Assembly (NCBI GenBank): GCA_017792345.1
Contig: CP051228.1
Coordinates: forward strand, 4,556,148-4,620,147
From: Mesoflavibacter sp.
GTDB taxonomy: Bacteria > Pseudomonadota > Alphaproteobacteria > UBA8366 > Aestuariispiraceae
DNA: 64,000 nucleotides
Direction: 5' to 3'
Shown piece by piece: positions 9,501 through 17,929 of this stretch (within the stretch, counting starts at the first letter, position 1; each line of letters opens with the position of its first letter). Under the pieces are notes generated by a model. The model saw only the letters and a program-made list of their open reading frames with translations, was not told where the DNA came from and did no database searches. A program made the translations under genes and the position numbers.

Positions 9501-10143
9501 TGCCCGGCGGCAGGGTCTCGCCCAACGCCGCAACATCGATGCGTGCCGCCCGGCCGAAATCGACGGTGACGGCGCGACCGTCCCGATCGACCGAATAAGT
9601 CGTCGCGTTCGGCCAGTCGAAGACGATGCGGGTATAGTTCGGATGTTCCCCGACGCGAACGCTCAACGGAATGGCTTCCGCCGGGGCGGGTACGGCGACT
9701 TGCGGCGCGGCCTGTGCCGATTGCGATGGGGCCGAGGGCGCAGCGGCAGGGGCCTGTTCCGTGACCGTCGCTGCCTGACGCAGATCCACCACGATCGAGT
9801 TCTCGTTGGTGAAATCGCCCAGCGACATCGGTCCGGTCAATTGGAAGGTCAGCGACTGCCCGCCCGGCGCGGCCGTCGCCTGCGCGATGTAATCGCCCAA
9901 GCGCTCCCGGATCGGCGCCAGATCCACGGTCAGGGCGCGGTCGAAGCGAATGGTCAGCACCTGGCCGTCGATCGCGGCGGTATACCCAACGGCGCTGGGC
10001 CAGTCGAAAACAATCCGGGCAAAGTCGGAATGCTGCCAGGCCCGGATACGCACGGCGTCCTGCGCCCACGCCAATGGCAGCGCGACCGACGACATCAGGG
10101 CGGCAAGCAATCCAGCGCGTATCAGGGGGCGGTACGACCTCAT
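6580..10143 (-). CDS. Giant periplasmic AMIN-like/TPR-like protein coupled to MotB
   Basis: 1187 residues with a signal peptide (1-27, cut after AWA). Two AMIN-like modules follow, sharing a near-identical RIVFDWP core (43-49 and 172-178). A Pro/Ala-rich spacer of about 130 residues leads to a third, shorter module near 395-430. From about 620 to the end the sequence is alpha-helical with TPR-like spacing (for example DFTLAEEIFQEVMASGD and YDEAIKELAGDV). AMIN domains are known to bind peptidoglycan or outer-membrane components. Its ATG overlaps the stop of motB by ATGA, so it belongs to the motor operon. I infer a periplasmic stator accessory, perhaps a functional counterpart of rhizobial MotC. 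I do not recognise a named orthologue. Confidence 0.85.
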   Translation of the reverse strand: MRSYRPLIRAGLLAALMSSVALPLAWAQDAVRIRAWQHSDFARIVFDWPSAVGYTAAIDGQVLTIRFDRALTVDLAPIRERLGDYIAQATAAPGGQSLTFQLTGPMSLGDFTNENSIVVDLRQAATVTEQAPAAAPSAPSQSAQAAPQVAVPAPAEAIPLSVRVGEHPNYTRIVFDWPNATTYSVDRDGRAVTVDFGRAARIDVAALGETLPPGIRVAAAVPSADRTVITFAVPAAAELRHFPLEEKVVLDVLADARIRNVAAEPLAVAQLPQAPQPEAPTPEAAAPPAQTETPAPPTPEVAETPRQELPEAQQEARSQAALAEALQEGTIAFRDGMTPEVPNVPPPPEPAPAEQAAAEPAQREPVPAPTPTETAQSDQPASETPTAAQDDAGPPIFDFVFEWDQNVGAAVFRRADNIWIVFDASRPIELAELRAKGAPIVERVDQLPVSGATVLRAQVSDRNVNVRVRREGFTWVVDFVNAPLRPISQAPIAADVTSEIGPHLLFPSDDPGAALNVPDPEMGDVMRVATFHESGSGVDGLRRYPEFELLPSAQGLAMVRLSDTVLLDRNFDGYQISDPDGLAITAIAPEAPIASGPILSARRLFDLAGLMRGSQAEFQQSQRALVQSLSEVPDEKINTARLDFAGFMMAHDRGQEALGVLRVVEKSDSQLMQRPENQALHAAAAVLAGRSEQARGLLNDPRLDGFAEAAIWRGAALAQEGLYGPASDAFGPGDSLLTRYPFPLKAHLGLLRIETAFANKNLHGAEAWIDQLELDRGALTKGQRAALDYHRGRLAVAKTDFTLAEEIFQEVMASGDRKYAYQAELAWIRLGLRQGLMDDDEALERMERLRYAWRGDRTELYLLRSLGELYLRQPDYFEGLDVYRTAVKYFPGDPVAEDLAGEMTEVFKQLFLEGGVDDLAPLRALALYEEFKELTPAGVAGDRLIENIADRLAAIDLLEEAAEKLEELLADENRLPPGEERVRLSSKLALIYLLDDEPRMAEEALSKGGGDLDFLEIDPGLRADRDRLRARAKFQLGDYDEAIKELAGDVSLEADMLRRDIYRQTENWQESAKVLQRLAGNPPADPAEGIEGQPARYVVNWAVALYQNNDRDGLRDLVDLWGPTMANSSLSGVFDYITNQERPPTGGDVLQTVDQLIGAQRFDNFLTEYRDRLFAPPEPPNVQVSAS

Positions 10144-10955
10144 TGGCCCCGGGCCTCCGGCACAATAACGATATCGACCCGCCGCGCGAGTTCGAAGCGG
10201 CGGGTTTCCGGGATGTCCCGGTCAATGTGACGATAGACCGAGTCCGCCTGTCCCAAAACCGACAAATCGCCGCTATAGCCTGCTTGTTCCAAGGACTTAG
10301 CGACTGCCAAGGCTCGCGCCAGACTGACCGCCCAACGATCCTGGTACGGCGAGTCCGGCGGCAGCGGTTCCGGTGAGGTATGGCCGCGAATGTCCAGCCT
10401 GTTCCCGAACTGACGGAACACGGCAGCCAAGCTCGACATGGTCCGGATTCCCGTCTCGTTCAACGTTGCGTCAGACCCGTCGAAATACTTATCCGTCGGC
10501 AGGGACAGGACCAGTTGATCCTCCAGTCCCGTCATCCGGATATCGGCCAACAGAGGATCGCCCCCCAGTTTCTCGTTCAGTATCCGCTCCAGATAACCGG
10601 TGGGAAAGGCGGGGATCAGATCGATCCGCGTGATCGTCCGTTCCCCCACCGGCGTCGGTTCGCCCGGCTTAACCGGCTCGTCCCGCGTCGCCAGAATGGA
10701 AATGACCGCATCCCATTTCTCGGACTGAAGATGCGACATGGAATACAGCATGACGAAAAAGGCCAGCATCAACGCCGCCACGTCGCCGAACGTCACCAGC
10801 CAGATCGGCGATTTCTCGACCAGATCCTCGGGAATGCCCTCATCGTCCAGCACCTCCCCGGTGGATTCCGGCTGTCTTTCGACCGGACCCTCGGGGAATG
10901 CGTTCTCCGCGTCGGGCTCCTCAGGCTGCGCCTGCAACTGAAACATGTCGCTCAT
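10140..10955 (-). CDS. motB: MotB/PomB-like stator protein with OmpA-like domain
   Basis: Stator B subunit: 271 residues with a long acidic cytoplasmic tail (1-50) and a single transmembrane helix (51-73). The ion-carrying aspartate is D58 in WLVTFGDVAALMLAFFVML. The C-terminal OmpA-like domain binds peptidoglycan (LDIRGHTS and RRVDIVIV motifs). It overlaps the upstream MotB-like gene by 4 nt and the downstream giant gene by 4 nt. The likely A subunit is the MotA-like protein encoded at 58.4 kb, in a different operon. I cannot tell whether it uses protons or sodium. Confidence 0.9.
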   Translation of the reverse strand: MSDMFQLQAQPEEPDAENAFPEGPVERQPESTGEVLDDEGIPEDLVEKSPIWLVTFGDVAALMLAFFVMLYSMSHLQSEKWDAVISILATRDEPVKPGEPTPVGERTITRIDLIPAFPTGYLERILNEKLGGDPLLADIRMTGLEDQLVLSLPTDKYFDGSDATLNETGIRTMSSLAAVFRQFGNRLDIRGHTSPEPLPPDSPYQDRWAVSLARALAVAKSLEQAGYSGDLSVLGQADSVYRHIDRDIPETRRFELARRVDIVIVPEARGQ

Positions 10956-11758
10956 TGTGCGACACTCCCCGCGCTCTGATCTGTCGGCGCGAAGGTCATC
11001 CGCGCGGCATCCGCGGAACGGATGAAGAAGCGGAATCGGATGCGGGACTCGTTCCCCTTGCGAATACCGACCTCGATATTGTCGGGCGGCGTGCCGCCAT
11101 CAATCAACGACTGTGCCAGAACGCCGACCCGCGCGAAGGCCAGTTCCGTTCCGTTCAGATCCGGCGCATTGCCGAAATTCGCATCCGGATCCTGCGGGTC
11201 GACGACTTGATCGCCCGCCGCCGGAGGCGCCGGCCGCGCCGATGTCGGCGCCACCGCGTTCAAGCTGTCGACGAACAGGACCGCCTGCATGATGACGACC
11301 TGATCCGGGATGCGCGACGACAGAACATAGGACGTCGCCTTGACCAGATCCTGGCGGTCGCCCCGGACCTGCGCCTGACCGCCGACGAAGAGCTGAATGA
11401 CAGGCAATTCCACGACGATATGACGGCCATTCGTGACGCGTTCGACCTTCACGAAGGGGATTTCGGTCAGCCAGAGCTTCTCGACTTCCTCGATCACCTG
11501 TTCCGGTTCCAGCACCGGCCCTAGGGTCGAAACCAGAATCTCGGCCTTCTCGTCCGGATCGGTTTCGCTTTGGAAGGTTGCGGCGACGGAGCTCAAGACA
11601 TCGCGCGACTTGGTCTCGCGCAGGGTCGAAATGGTATTCAGCAAGATAAAGAAGGCCAACAATAGGAGAAACAGGCTCAGAAACATGAGCGGGCCGGTCT
11701 CCTTGCGTACCGGCAGCGGATCCTTGTCTTCCCCGTCGTCTTCGAACTCGTCGATCAT
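10952..11758 (-). CDS. MotB-like membrane protein lacking the ion-binding aspartate
   Basis: 268 residues with a short acidic N-terminus, one transmembrane helix (22-44) and a periplasmic domain of about 220 residues. The helix aligns with that of the next gene through the shared LAFF. At the position of D58 it carries S28, and no acidic residue is present in the membrane span. The C-terminal part (ELAFARVGVLAQSLIDGG, then RIRFRFFI) resembles a diverged OmpA/MotB fold. It is the first gene of a three-gene set with 4-nt overlaps. Inference: a non-conducting MotB paralogue that may pair with MotB or anchor the stator. Confidence 0.75.
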   Translation of the reverse strand: MIDEFEDDGEDKDPLPVRKETGPLMFLSLFLLLLAFFILLNTISTLRETKSRDVLSSVAATFQSETDPDEKAEILVSTLGPVLEPEQVIEEVEKLWLTEIPFVKVERVTNGRHIVVELPVIQLFVGGQAQVRGDRQDLVKATSYVLSSRIPDQVVIMQAVLFVDSLNAVAPTSARPAPPAAGDQVVDPQDPDANFGNAPDLNGTELAFARVGVLAQSLIDGGTPPDNIEVGIRKGNESRIRFRFFIRSADAARMTFAPTDQSAGSVAQ

Positions 11759-11946
11759 TCCCTCAATATGCCGGATTCACCGGAAATTCGGCAAGAAATC
11801 TCCCGTACTGTCCTGAGTTTCCCTTGCATTCTAACAATGTGGGCAAGGGTTTACACTTGCTTCGCTTGAATTACACATTCAAGATGATAGATAATTAGAA
11901 GCTGCGGGCGTACGGCAAAACACGGTGCCTGACGTCCGCTCAGACA
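11759..11946. other. Divergent intergenic region between the motB operon and the Cache-like gene
   Basis: It contains two inverted repeats. CCCTTGC and GCAAGGG lie 15 bases apart (11821-11849). CTTGAAT and ATTCAAG lie 5 bases apart (11865-11883). No convincing sigma-54 element was seen on either strand. Confidence 0.6.
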
Positions 11947-12609
11947 ATGAGGTTCGCTCAAAGACAGCGAACCCGGCGGGAGGTTGGATTGCCCATACGC
12001 ACCGAAGCGGCTGCCTTAGCGACCGCTATTTTTCTCTCAATCAATGCCTTCGCAGCCCTACCGGCGGCTGGAGAGCCCCTGTCCTCTGACATTGTCGACG
12101 CGCAGGTCGTGGACGATATCCGCCTTTGGCTGGCCAACCCGGTCGTCGGCATTCTGATCGACGCTCAGAACAAGCGCCTCGGCTCGATGGCGCAGGACCG
12201 AATTGACGCGCTGGACGGACAATGGCGTGAGGAACGCGAGAAAGACGATCAGCCTCTGATCGCGGCCACGCTCAGCAATCCCCTGTCGATCTATGTCACG
12301 CAGGTGCAGGCCGGATCGGTCGGGCTTTATACCGAAATCATCGTCATGGACGCCAAAGGCCTGAATGTCGGGCAAAGCTCCGTCACCTCCGACTTTTGGC
12401 AGGGGGATGAGGCGAAGTTTCAAAAGACATATCCCGTTGCGCCGGCTGCGGTCTTCGTCGACGAGGCGGAGTTCCATGACGGATCCGGCACCTGGCGCGC
12501 ACAGGTCAACCTGTCGATCGCGAACGCGTCCGGCGCCGCAATCGGCGCTGTCACTGTCGAGGTCAATCTAACGGAACTGGCGCGGCGCCAAGCCTTGGCT
12601 GGCTCTTAA
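11947..12609 (+). CDS. Secreted Cache/PDC-like protein upstream of a chemoreceptor
   Basis: About 200-220 residues with an N-terminal hydrophobic signal sequence and no further membrane segment, so probably periplasmic. The C-terminal half reads like a PDC/Cache sensor fold: VYVTQ-like strand, [32 protein letters not shown], then [10 protein letters not shown]. The start is uncertain. ATG 11947 has no clear ribosome site. TTG 11989 has GGGAGG 5 nt upstream and gives a tidier signal peptide. It is 25 nt from the following chemoreceptor, so the two are probably co-transcribed. A ligand-binding role for that receptor is inference. Confidence 0.75.
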   Translation: MRFAQRQRTRREVGLPIRTEAAALATAIFLSINAFAALPAAGEPLSSDIVDAQVVDDIRLWLANPVVGILIDAQNKRLGSMAQDRIDALDGQWREEREKDDQPLIAATLSNPLSIYVTQVQAGSVGLYTEIIVMDAKGLNVGQSSVTSDFWQGDEAKFQKTYPVAPAAVFVDEAEFHDGSGTWRAQVNLSIANASGAAIGAVTVEVNLTELARRQALAGS

Positions 12610-12634
12610 CCCTTACAGCACGGGAGGACGCGAG

Positions 12635-14320
12635 ATGGGTTTTATCTCCAATGCCAGAATCCCCGCAAAAATCTTCGCCTGCTTCGGAATTCTGGTTTTG
12701 ATCATGCTGATCGTGGGCGGTCTCAACCTCTTCGCAGTCAACCGACTCCACGAGGCGGAACTCCGTGTGATCCAGATCGGAGAGAACCACGCCGAATTCA
12801 GGTCTCTCGAGGAACATCTGAGCGGTCACCGCGACGCCATGCTGACCTTCCTGATCACCGGGGACCGTGCCGCCGCGGGCCGGGCCGAGACAGAGTTGAG
12901 TGCCGCGCACAAATCCCTCGTGGCGCTGGCCGACATGATTGGATCCGACAGCCCGTTGGCGGCCGAAATTGCCGGGATGGAAACGCTGCTGACCCAAGTC
13001 CAGGCAGAATTTATCAGCCCGCAACTGGCACTGATGCGGTCTTATGAAACCGTCAATCATGCCCGTGCGCTGGAAGCGACCGGCGCGCCGGCCGCCCTCT
13101 TCGGCCAAATCAACGGCCGGGCCGAAGCCGCCGCCGCAATACTGGATGCGGACCTGGGAAATGCGACGACCCAGCAGTCGGCCGCGATCACTTTGATTAC
13201 GACAACCGTCATCGCCGGGGGGATCCTGTCGGTCATCCTGGCCGTGGTCTTCGGAGCCGCCCTGTCGCGTATGATCGCAACGCCGATCTCTGCGATGACC
13301 GGCACGATGCGGAAACTGGCGGATGGTGAAACCGATCTGGACCTGAAGGGGGACCGTCGCCACGACGAGATCGGCGATATGGCGCGGGCGTTGCTGATAT
13401 TCCGGGACAATAAGATCGAGGCGGACAGGCTCGCCGAAGAACGGGAGCGCGAACAGGAGGAAAAAGAACGACGCGTCGCCATGGTGGCCGTCCGGACGCG
13501 CGAGTTCGACGCCGCCGTATCCGACCTTCTGCGCGCCTTCGCGGATGCCGGCGGTCAGATGACCCGTGCAGCGGAACGCATGTCCGCCAGCGCCGCCACG
13601 ACAACGGACCAGTCCAACGCCGTTGCGGCCGCGGCGGAGGAAAGCAGCACCAATGTGCAAACCGTCGCCACCGCGGCGGAACAACTCGCCGCGTCCATTA
13701 CGGAGATCGGCCGCCAAATGGCGCATTCAACGGCCATTACGCGAAATGGCGTTCAACAGGCCGGCCGCGCCAATGAAATCGTTGCGGGACTGGAACGCAG
13801 CGCCCAGAAAATCGGTGAAGTCAGCCAGATGATCAAGGAGATCACCGAGCAGACCAATCTGCTGGCACTCAACGCGACGATCGAGGCCGCGCGGGCCGGG
13901 GAAGCCGGCAAGGGCTTCGCCATCGTCGCCGAGGAAGTCAAATCCCTGGCCAGTCAGACCGGCAAGGCAACCGAGGACATCACCGGGCAGATTGAGGACA
14001 TTCAGGCGGCGACCCGGGAATCGGTCGAGATCATGCGTGCGATCGTGACGACCATTCAGGAAATCGACAATGTCTCGTCGGCCGTTGCGGCCGCCATTGA
14101 AGAACAGAACTCCGCGACCGACGAAATCGCCAGAAATGTGGAACAGGCTGCCGGCGGCACCGAGATGGTGACGAACAACATCGTGTCGGTGTCGCAGGCC
14201 GCCCGGGAATCCGGGGAAACGGCGGATACCGTCCGGCAGGCGGCTCTTGCGCTGGAGGAACGGTCGGAGAGCCTGAAGTCTGAAGTGGATAAGTTCCTGA
14301 CGGCAATGCGGGCTGCGTGA
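12635..14320 (+). CDS. Methyl-accepting chemotaxis protein
   Basis: 561-residue transmembrane chemoreceptor. Transmembrane helix 1 is at about 10-33. A helical periplasmic domain (about 34-185) of four-helix-bundle or CHASE3 type follows. Helix 2 is at about 188-212, then a HAMP domain (about 212-265). The signalling domain carries the hairpin motif [20 protein letters not shown] followed by [24 protein letters not shown] lies just before the ATG. No C-terminal CheR-docking pentapeptide is present. It follows the Cache-like secreted protein. Confidence 0.96.
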   Translation: MGFISNARIPAKIFACFGILVLIMLIVGGLNLFAVNRLHEAELRVIQIGENHAEFRSLEEHLSGHRDAMLTFLITGDRAAAGRAETELSAAHKSLVALADMIGSDSPLAAEIAGMETLLTQVQAEFISPQLALMRSYETVNHARALEATGAPAALFGQINGRAEAAAAILDADLGNATTQQSAAITLITTTVIAGGILSVILAVVFGAALSRMIATPISAMTGTMRKLADGETDLDLKGDRRHDEIGDMARALLIFRDNKIEADRLAEEREREQEEKERRVAMVAVRTREFDAAVSDLLRAFADAGGQMTRAAERMSASAATTTDQSNAVAAAAEESSTNVQTVATAAEQLAASITEIGRQMAHSTAITRNGVQQAGRANEIVAGLERSAQKIGEVSQMIKEITEQTNLLALNATIEAARAGEAGKGFAIVAEEVKSLASQTGKATEDITGQIEDIQAATRESVEIMRAIVTTIQEIDNVSSAVAAAIEEQNSATDEIARNVEQAAGGTEMVTNNIVSVSQAARESGETADTVRQAALALEERSESLKSEVDKFLTAMRAA

Positions 14321-14324
14321 CGCG

Positions 14325-14825
14325 CTACGCGTCCAGCAGCATCAGGTCAGTATCGCCGGGCTTCGCCCCCGCGGCGGTCAGCATGGCATGAACCTGGCCG
14401 CGATGATGGGTCTGGTGATTGAAGAAATGGGCCACCAGAAGGGCGCATTCATGACGCAGATGCTTCTGAGCCGCCCCCGAATACCATTCCAGATGACCTG
14501 ACAGCCATTCCGAAGACAGCCCGTCGGCCCAGGTCTGAATCTCAACGTCCAACGCTTGGCGCCGTTCGACGAGTTCGCCCCAATCCACGACATAGGAGGC
14601 GGATTCACCGATCCCGACATCCGGTTTCGGACAGGTCGAGAAGCGGCTCATCCACATCTGATCGCCCCACAGCAAATGGCTGAGCGTACCGTGAATCGAC
14701 CCAAAGAACGCGCCGCGCCCGGCGTTTCGTTCCGCCGGGCCCAACGAATCCGCTGCCGTATAAATATTCTTGTTTTGCCAAGTATTGTAACGGGCCATCG
14801 TCCGGGCAAAGGCGGCGTCGATCAT
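14325..14825 (-). CDS. DinB-family putative metal-dependent hydrolase
   Basis: 166 residues of the DinB four-helix bundle. The metal-ligand histidines are visible: H in GTLSHLLWGD and the HHRGQ motif in FFNHQTHHRGQVH. Members include thiol transferases and many uncharacterised proteins. It is convergent with the chemoreceptor (4 nt between stops) and lies 47 nt after cheY, so it is probably the last gene of that transcript. No link to motility is evident. Confidence 0.92.
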   Translation of the reverse strand: MIDAAFARTMARYNTWQNKNIYTAADSLGPAERNAGRGAFFGSIHGTLSHLLWGDQMWMSRFSTCPKPDVGIGESASYVVDWGELVERRQALDVEIQTWADGLSSEWLSGHLEWYSGAAQKHLRHECALLVAHFFNHQTHHRGQVHAMLTAAGAKPGDTDLMLLDA

Positions 14826-14872
14826 CCTATGCCGCCCTGTGGACCTTGGCCGTCAGCATCACGCTTTCGGTG

Positions 14873-15259
14873 TCAGAAGTTACCGATAACAGACGTCAGC
14901 TTCGCCTTCAGGGTCGCCGCGTTGAACGGCTTGACGATATAGTTGCTGACCCCGGCCTCTTTCGCGGCAATGACGTTTTCCGTCTTGCTCTCGGCGGTGA
15001 TCATGATGAAGGGAAGGTTCTTCATCTTTTCGTCGGACCGCACTTCGCGCAGCAACTGAAGCCCGGTCATCGGTTCCATGTTCCAGTCCGAAATGACCAG
15101 GCCGTATTCCTTGCCGCGTAGCTTCGTCAGCGCGTCGCTGCCGTCCGTCGCTTCATCGACATTGTTGAATCCAAGCTGCTTCAGCAGATTGCGGATAATC
15201 CGCAACATCGTCTTATAGTCATCCACGATCAGGATGTTCATGTTCATGTCGACTGCCAT
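14873..15259 (-). CDS. cheY: CheY-like single-domain response regulator
   Basis: 128-residue receiver domain with the full active site: D13 and D14, phospho-acceptor D58 in VISDWNM, T88 in MITAES and K110 in YIVKPF. There is no output domain. By analogy it binds FliM when phosphorylated and changes motor rotation. I chose ATG 15259, preceded by GGAG at 8 nt; a GTG at 15277 is in frame. It lies downstream of the fliL-fliM-DUF6468-motE genes after a 190-nt AT-rich gap that may hold its own promoter. Confidence 0.93.
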   Translation of the reverse strand: MAVDMNMNILIVDDYKTMLRIIRNLLKQLGFNNVDEATDGSDALTKLRGKEYGLVISDWNMEPMTGLQLLREVRSDEKMKNLPFIMITAESKTENVIAAKEAGVSNYIVKPFNAATLKAKLTSVIGNF

Positions 15260-15449
15260 AGCCCTACTCCGCCTCACCTCTCGCCCAGTCTTACGGACCG
15301 GCTGGGATCCAAATTTATGCCAAACGTTGTTGGCCTCACCGATTTAACAGGTAGAACCTATCGGCTCACCCCGCTCGTGCAATATTTATATACACGTATT
15401 CTTTACCCGAAGTTAACAGTACAAACCCGCCCAACAGGAAATTTCCGCA
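15260..15449. other. Intergenic region with a nested hairpin between motE and cheY
   Basis: 190 bases with an AT-rich core. At 15337-15363 a nested inverted repeat (CCGAT...ATCGG around AGGT-AGA-ACCT) could fold in RNA of either strand but has no T-run. On the minus strand, TTAACTTCGGGTAAA near 15400-15415 is one base from a CtrA-type TTAA-N7-TTAA. No assignment is firm. Confidence 0.4.
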
Positions 15450-16103
15450 TTACTGCCGAATCTCTGGAAGCGCTTCTCGCGCATCGATTTCCTGGGTGAC
15501 GATGACCGCCTTTTCCGGGTCCATTGCCTCCAGAATGGGTGCCAGTTTTCGCTCACTCATGCCCCGGATCACACTCAAGATCGTGTCCAACTCCATTGTA
15601 TTGAAGATCGCCGCGGCGCGCTTCGGTTTCATGTTGGAATAGACGCGTTGCAGACGGGCGCTTTCCTCGTCTTCCTGATTCTCATAGCGTGCGAGAAGCT
15701 GTTGTATCTCGTCGCGAATACCTTCCAGGCGCTTCTGGGTTTCGGTCAGTCGGGTCTCGACGACCGACAGCATCGCCTCGCGCTGAGCCAATTCGCGTTC
15801 CCGCTCTTCAAGCTCCTGGCGCCGTTCCGCCAGACTGTTGGCCAGCCGCAATTCGGTGGGATGCATGTTGTCCGACCCGTCGATGATCGGAACATCGCTG
15901 TCGTCCAGTTCCAGCGGCACCGGTTCTTCCCCGGTGTCTCCGGGGACCGGCGGTACGGCATCGGCGTCCTGGGCGATCGCCAGGCCGTTCGAGAAACCGG
16001 AAGGCGCCGGATCGTCGGACAGCGATTCCCAAATGGAGCCGGCGCGGAAGGACAAGCCCACCGCGGCCAGAATAATCGCTGCTGGTATCAGACGAATGCG
16101 CAT
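15450..16103 (-). CDS. motE: MotE-family protein (MgtE N-domain-like)
   Basis: 217 residues. An N-terminal signal or anchor helix (1-22) is followed by an acidic linker and a coiled coil (about 85-150, rich in ERRQELEERERELAQRE-type heptads). The C-terminal domain resembles the MgtE intracellular N-domain (YSNMKPKRAAAIFNTM and MDPEKAVIVT). In Sinorhizobium MotE is a periplasmic chaperone for MotC, which controls the stator. Here the candidate MotC-like partner would be the giant protein at 6580-10143 (inference). It follows the DUF6468 gene by 10 nt. Confidence 0.85.
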   Translation of the reverse strand: MRIRLIPAAIILAAVGLSFRAGSIWESLSDDPAPSGFSNGLAIAQDADAVPPVPGDTGEEPVPLELDDSDVPIIDGSDNMHPTELRLANSLAERRQELEERERELAQREAMLSVVETRLTETQKRLEGIRDEIQQLLARYENQEDEESARLQRVYSNMKPKRAAAIFNTMELDTILSVIRGMSERKLAPILEAMDPEKAVIVTQEIDAREALPEIRQ

Positions 16104-16113
16104 CGACGCTTTG

Positions 16114-16647
16114 TCACCTCATATCCTGAAGCGCCTTCAACAACTCCGACTTGGACTTGGCGCGTGCCTTCTTCGCGGCGCTTCTGTCCCGGGCCGGCGG
16201 TGGCGCTTCCGCCGGTTCCGGACGGTCTTCCGGTGCCGCGCTGAGGGCATTTCGCTTGGCCGGACGGCGTTCCGGTTCGGCCGTATCCCCGGAAGTATCG
16301 GCGGTTCGCGAAGTCGCACGGCCCGCACGGATACCCGTTTCCAGCGCGTTCGCGACCTTCTCACCGCGCTTGATCAAGAATTCCAGATCGTCGCACAGTT
16401 CCCCGGCCTTCATCGCCGACTGGCGGGCCTGATCCAGCGTGTCCCGCGCGTCGCCTTTCAGACTCTGCAGGGCTTTCTCCGCGCGCTCCGTCGCCGTGCC
16501 AAAATCCTTGATCAGAGTCTCAAGCTGTTCGCGTCCCGACCGGATCACGGCGATCTGCCGGTTCAGGCGCACACCATAATAGATCGCGACCCCCAGCAAT
16601 GCGATGAGCGCGATATCAAGTGCTATGCCCAGCGTCGAACCGACCAT
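16114..16647 (-). CDS. DUF6468-type flagellar-cluster membrane protein
   Basis: 177 residues: one N-terminal transmembrane helix (about 5-25), a cytoplasmic coiled-coil segment (about 30-110), and a disordered Ala/Arg/Pro-rich tail ending SELLKALQDMR. It matches the alphaproteobacterial DUF6468 family as I know it, which is found beside fliM. The function is unknown. The position between fliM and motE suggests a motor-associated role. Confidence 0.8.
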   Translation of the reverse strand: MVGSTLGIALDIALIALLGVAIYYGVRLNRQIAVIRSGREQLETLIKDFGTATERAEKALQSLKGDARDTLDQARQSAMKAGELCDDLEFLIKRGEKVANALETGIRAGRATSRTADTSGDTAEPERRPAKRNALSAAPEDRPEPAEAPPPARDRSAAKKARAKSKSELLKALQDMR

Positions 16648-16742
16648 TTCCGTATCCGCCTTTCACGCCCGGCCTTAGACAGGATCGCCCAATTGGCAGT
16701 ACGGTTTCCAGTCTACCCGGATTCGATCCGTCAGGAGAGTAG

Positions 16743-17837
16743 CTATTCCACTTCGGCCCGTTTGTCGATCCGTACGGCAATATTGCCGCCCTTTCGCCCC
16801 ATTGTGCCGGTGAACATGGGCATGCTGCCGCAACGGATCTGAATGGGGGAATCCGGCGAGGCCTGAAGGGGAAGGAACATGCCCTCCTCCCATTCCAGCA
16901 CGTCGCCCAGGGTCATCCCGACTTCGTCCAGGACCGCCTCGATCGGGACTTCGGTAAACCAAAGTTCCGTCGCCAGGTGGTTTTCCCAGATGGAGTCGCG
17001 ACCGAACTTCTCCCCCATGAACATCTGCAGCAGCAGTTCGCGCACCGGCTCCAGCGTCGCATAGGGCAGCAGCAGCTCCAGGCGCCCGCCCCGGTCTTCC
17101 ATGTCGATGCGCAGTCGCGCCAGGATCGCGGCGTTGGCCGGCCGGGCGATCGTCGCGAAGCGCGGGTTCGTCTCCAGCCGGTCGAACCGCATGGTGACCG
17201 ACGACAAGGGATCGAAAGCGGCGGACAGGTCCGCCAGCACGACATTGATCATACGTTCGACCAGGTTGCGCTCGATCGTCGTATAGGGCCGGCCTTCGAT
17301 ACGCATCGCCGCGGTACCGCGGCGCCCGCCCAAGAGGACGTCGACGATGGAATAGATCAGCGAGGAATCGATGGTGATGAGACCATAGTTGTCCCATTCC
17401 TCCGCCTTGAACACGGTCAGCATCGCCGGCAGAGGGATGGAATTCAGATAGTCGCCGAAACGGATGGAGGTAATGTTGTCCAGGCTGACTTCGACGTTGT
17501 CCGAGGTAAAGTTTCGCAGGCTGGTGGACATCATCCGGACCAGACGGTCATAGACGATTTCCAGCATCGGCAGGCGTTCATAGGACACCATGCCGGAATC
17601 GATGATCGCCTCGATGCCGGACTTGCTGCCGTCATCGTCGCCGCCTTCCTGGAAGCCCAGAAGACTGTCGATTTCGTCCTGGTTCAGGACGCGGGCCGCG
17701 CCGCCGCCCTCGTCACCGCCCTCGGCCATTGCCGCCCATTCGGCGGCCAGATCATCCGCACCGGCATCGCCTTCGCCGACGTCTTCGTCGGCCATGGCGG
17801 CCCATTCTTCTGCCATTGCGTCTTGATCGTCAGCCAT
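16743..17837 (-). CDS. fliM: Flagellar switch protein FliM
   Basis: C-ring switch protein that binds CheY-P. Of 364 residues, the CheY-binding motif LNQDEIDSLL is at 51-60 rather than at the extreme N-terminus. The preceding 50 acidic residues contain a repeated EEWAAMAD / AEWAAMAE element (W12 and W34). The middle CheC-like domain (about 85-270) and the SpoA C-terminal domain (about 280-350) are complete. The gene follows fliL by 92 nt and precedes DUF6468 and motE. Confidence 0.97.
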   Translation of the reverse strand: MADDQDAMAEEWAAMADEDVGEGDAGADDLAAEWAAMAEGGDEGGGAARVLNQDEIDSLLGFQEGGDDDGSKSGIEAIIDSGMVSYERLPMLEIVYDRLVRMMSTSLRNFTSDNVEVSLDNITSIRFGDYLNSIPLPAMLTVFKAEEWDNYGLITIDSSLIYSIVDVLLGGRRGTAAMRIEGRPYTTIERNLVERMINVVLADLSAAFDPLSSVTMRFDRLETNPRFATIARPANAAILARLRIDMEDRGGRLELLLPYATLEPVRELLLQMFMGEKFGRDSIWENHLATELWFTEVPIEAVLDEVGMTLGDVLEWEEGMFLPLQASPDSPIQIRCGSMPMFTGTMGRKGGNIAVRIDKRAEVE

Positions 17838-17929
17838 CTTTCACGCCTCACCGCCCGTTTCCCGACGGCACGTCCGGGCCGTCTGTCCCGGCTAGCCAAG
17901 CAAATCCGGGGCCAAAAAGCGGCGCCGCC

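Noticed and set aside
8482-10230. 582-residue open frame on the plus strand
   Set aside because: It is the mirror of the AMIN/TPR gene in a GC-rich region; its product is Arg/Gly-rich low complexity, with no domain or ribosome site.
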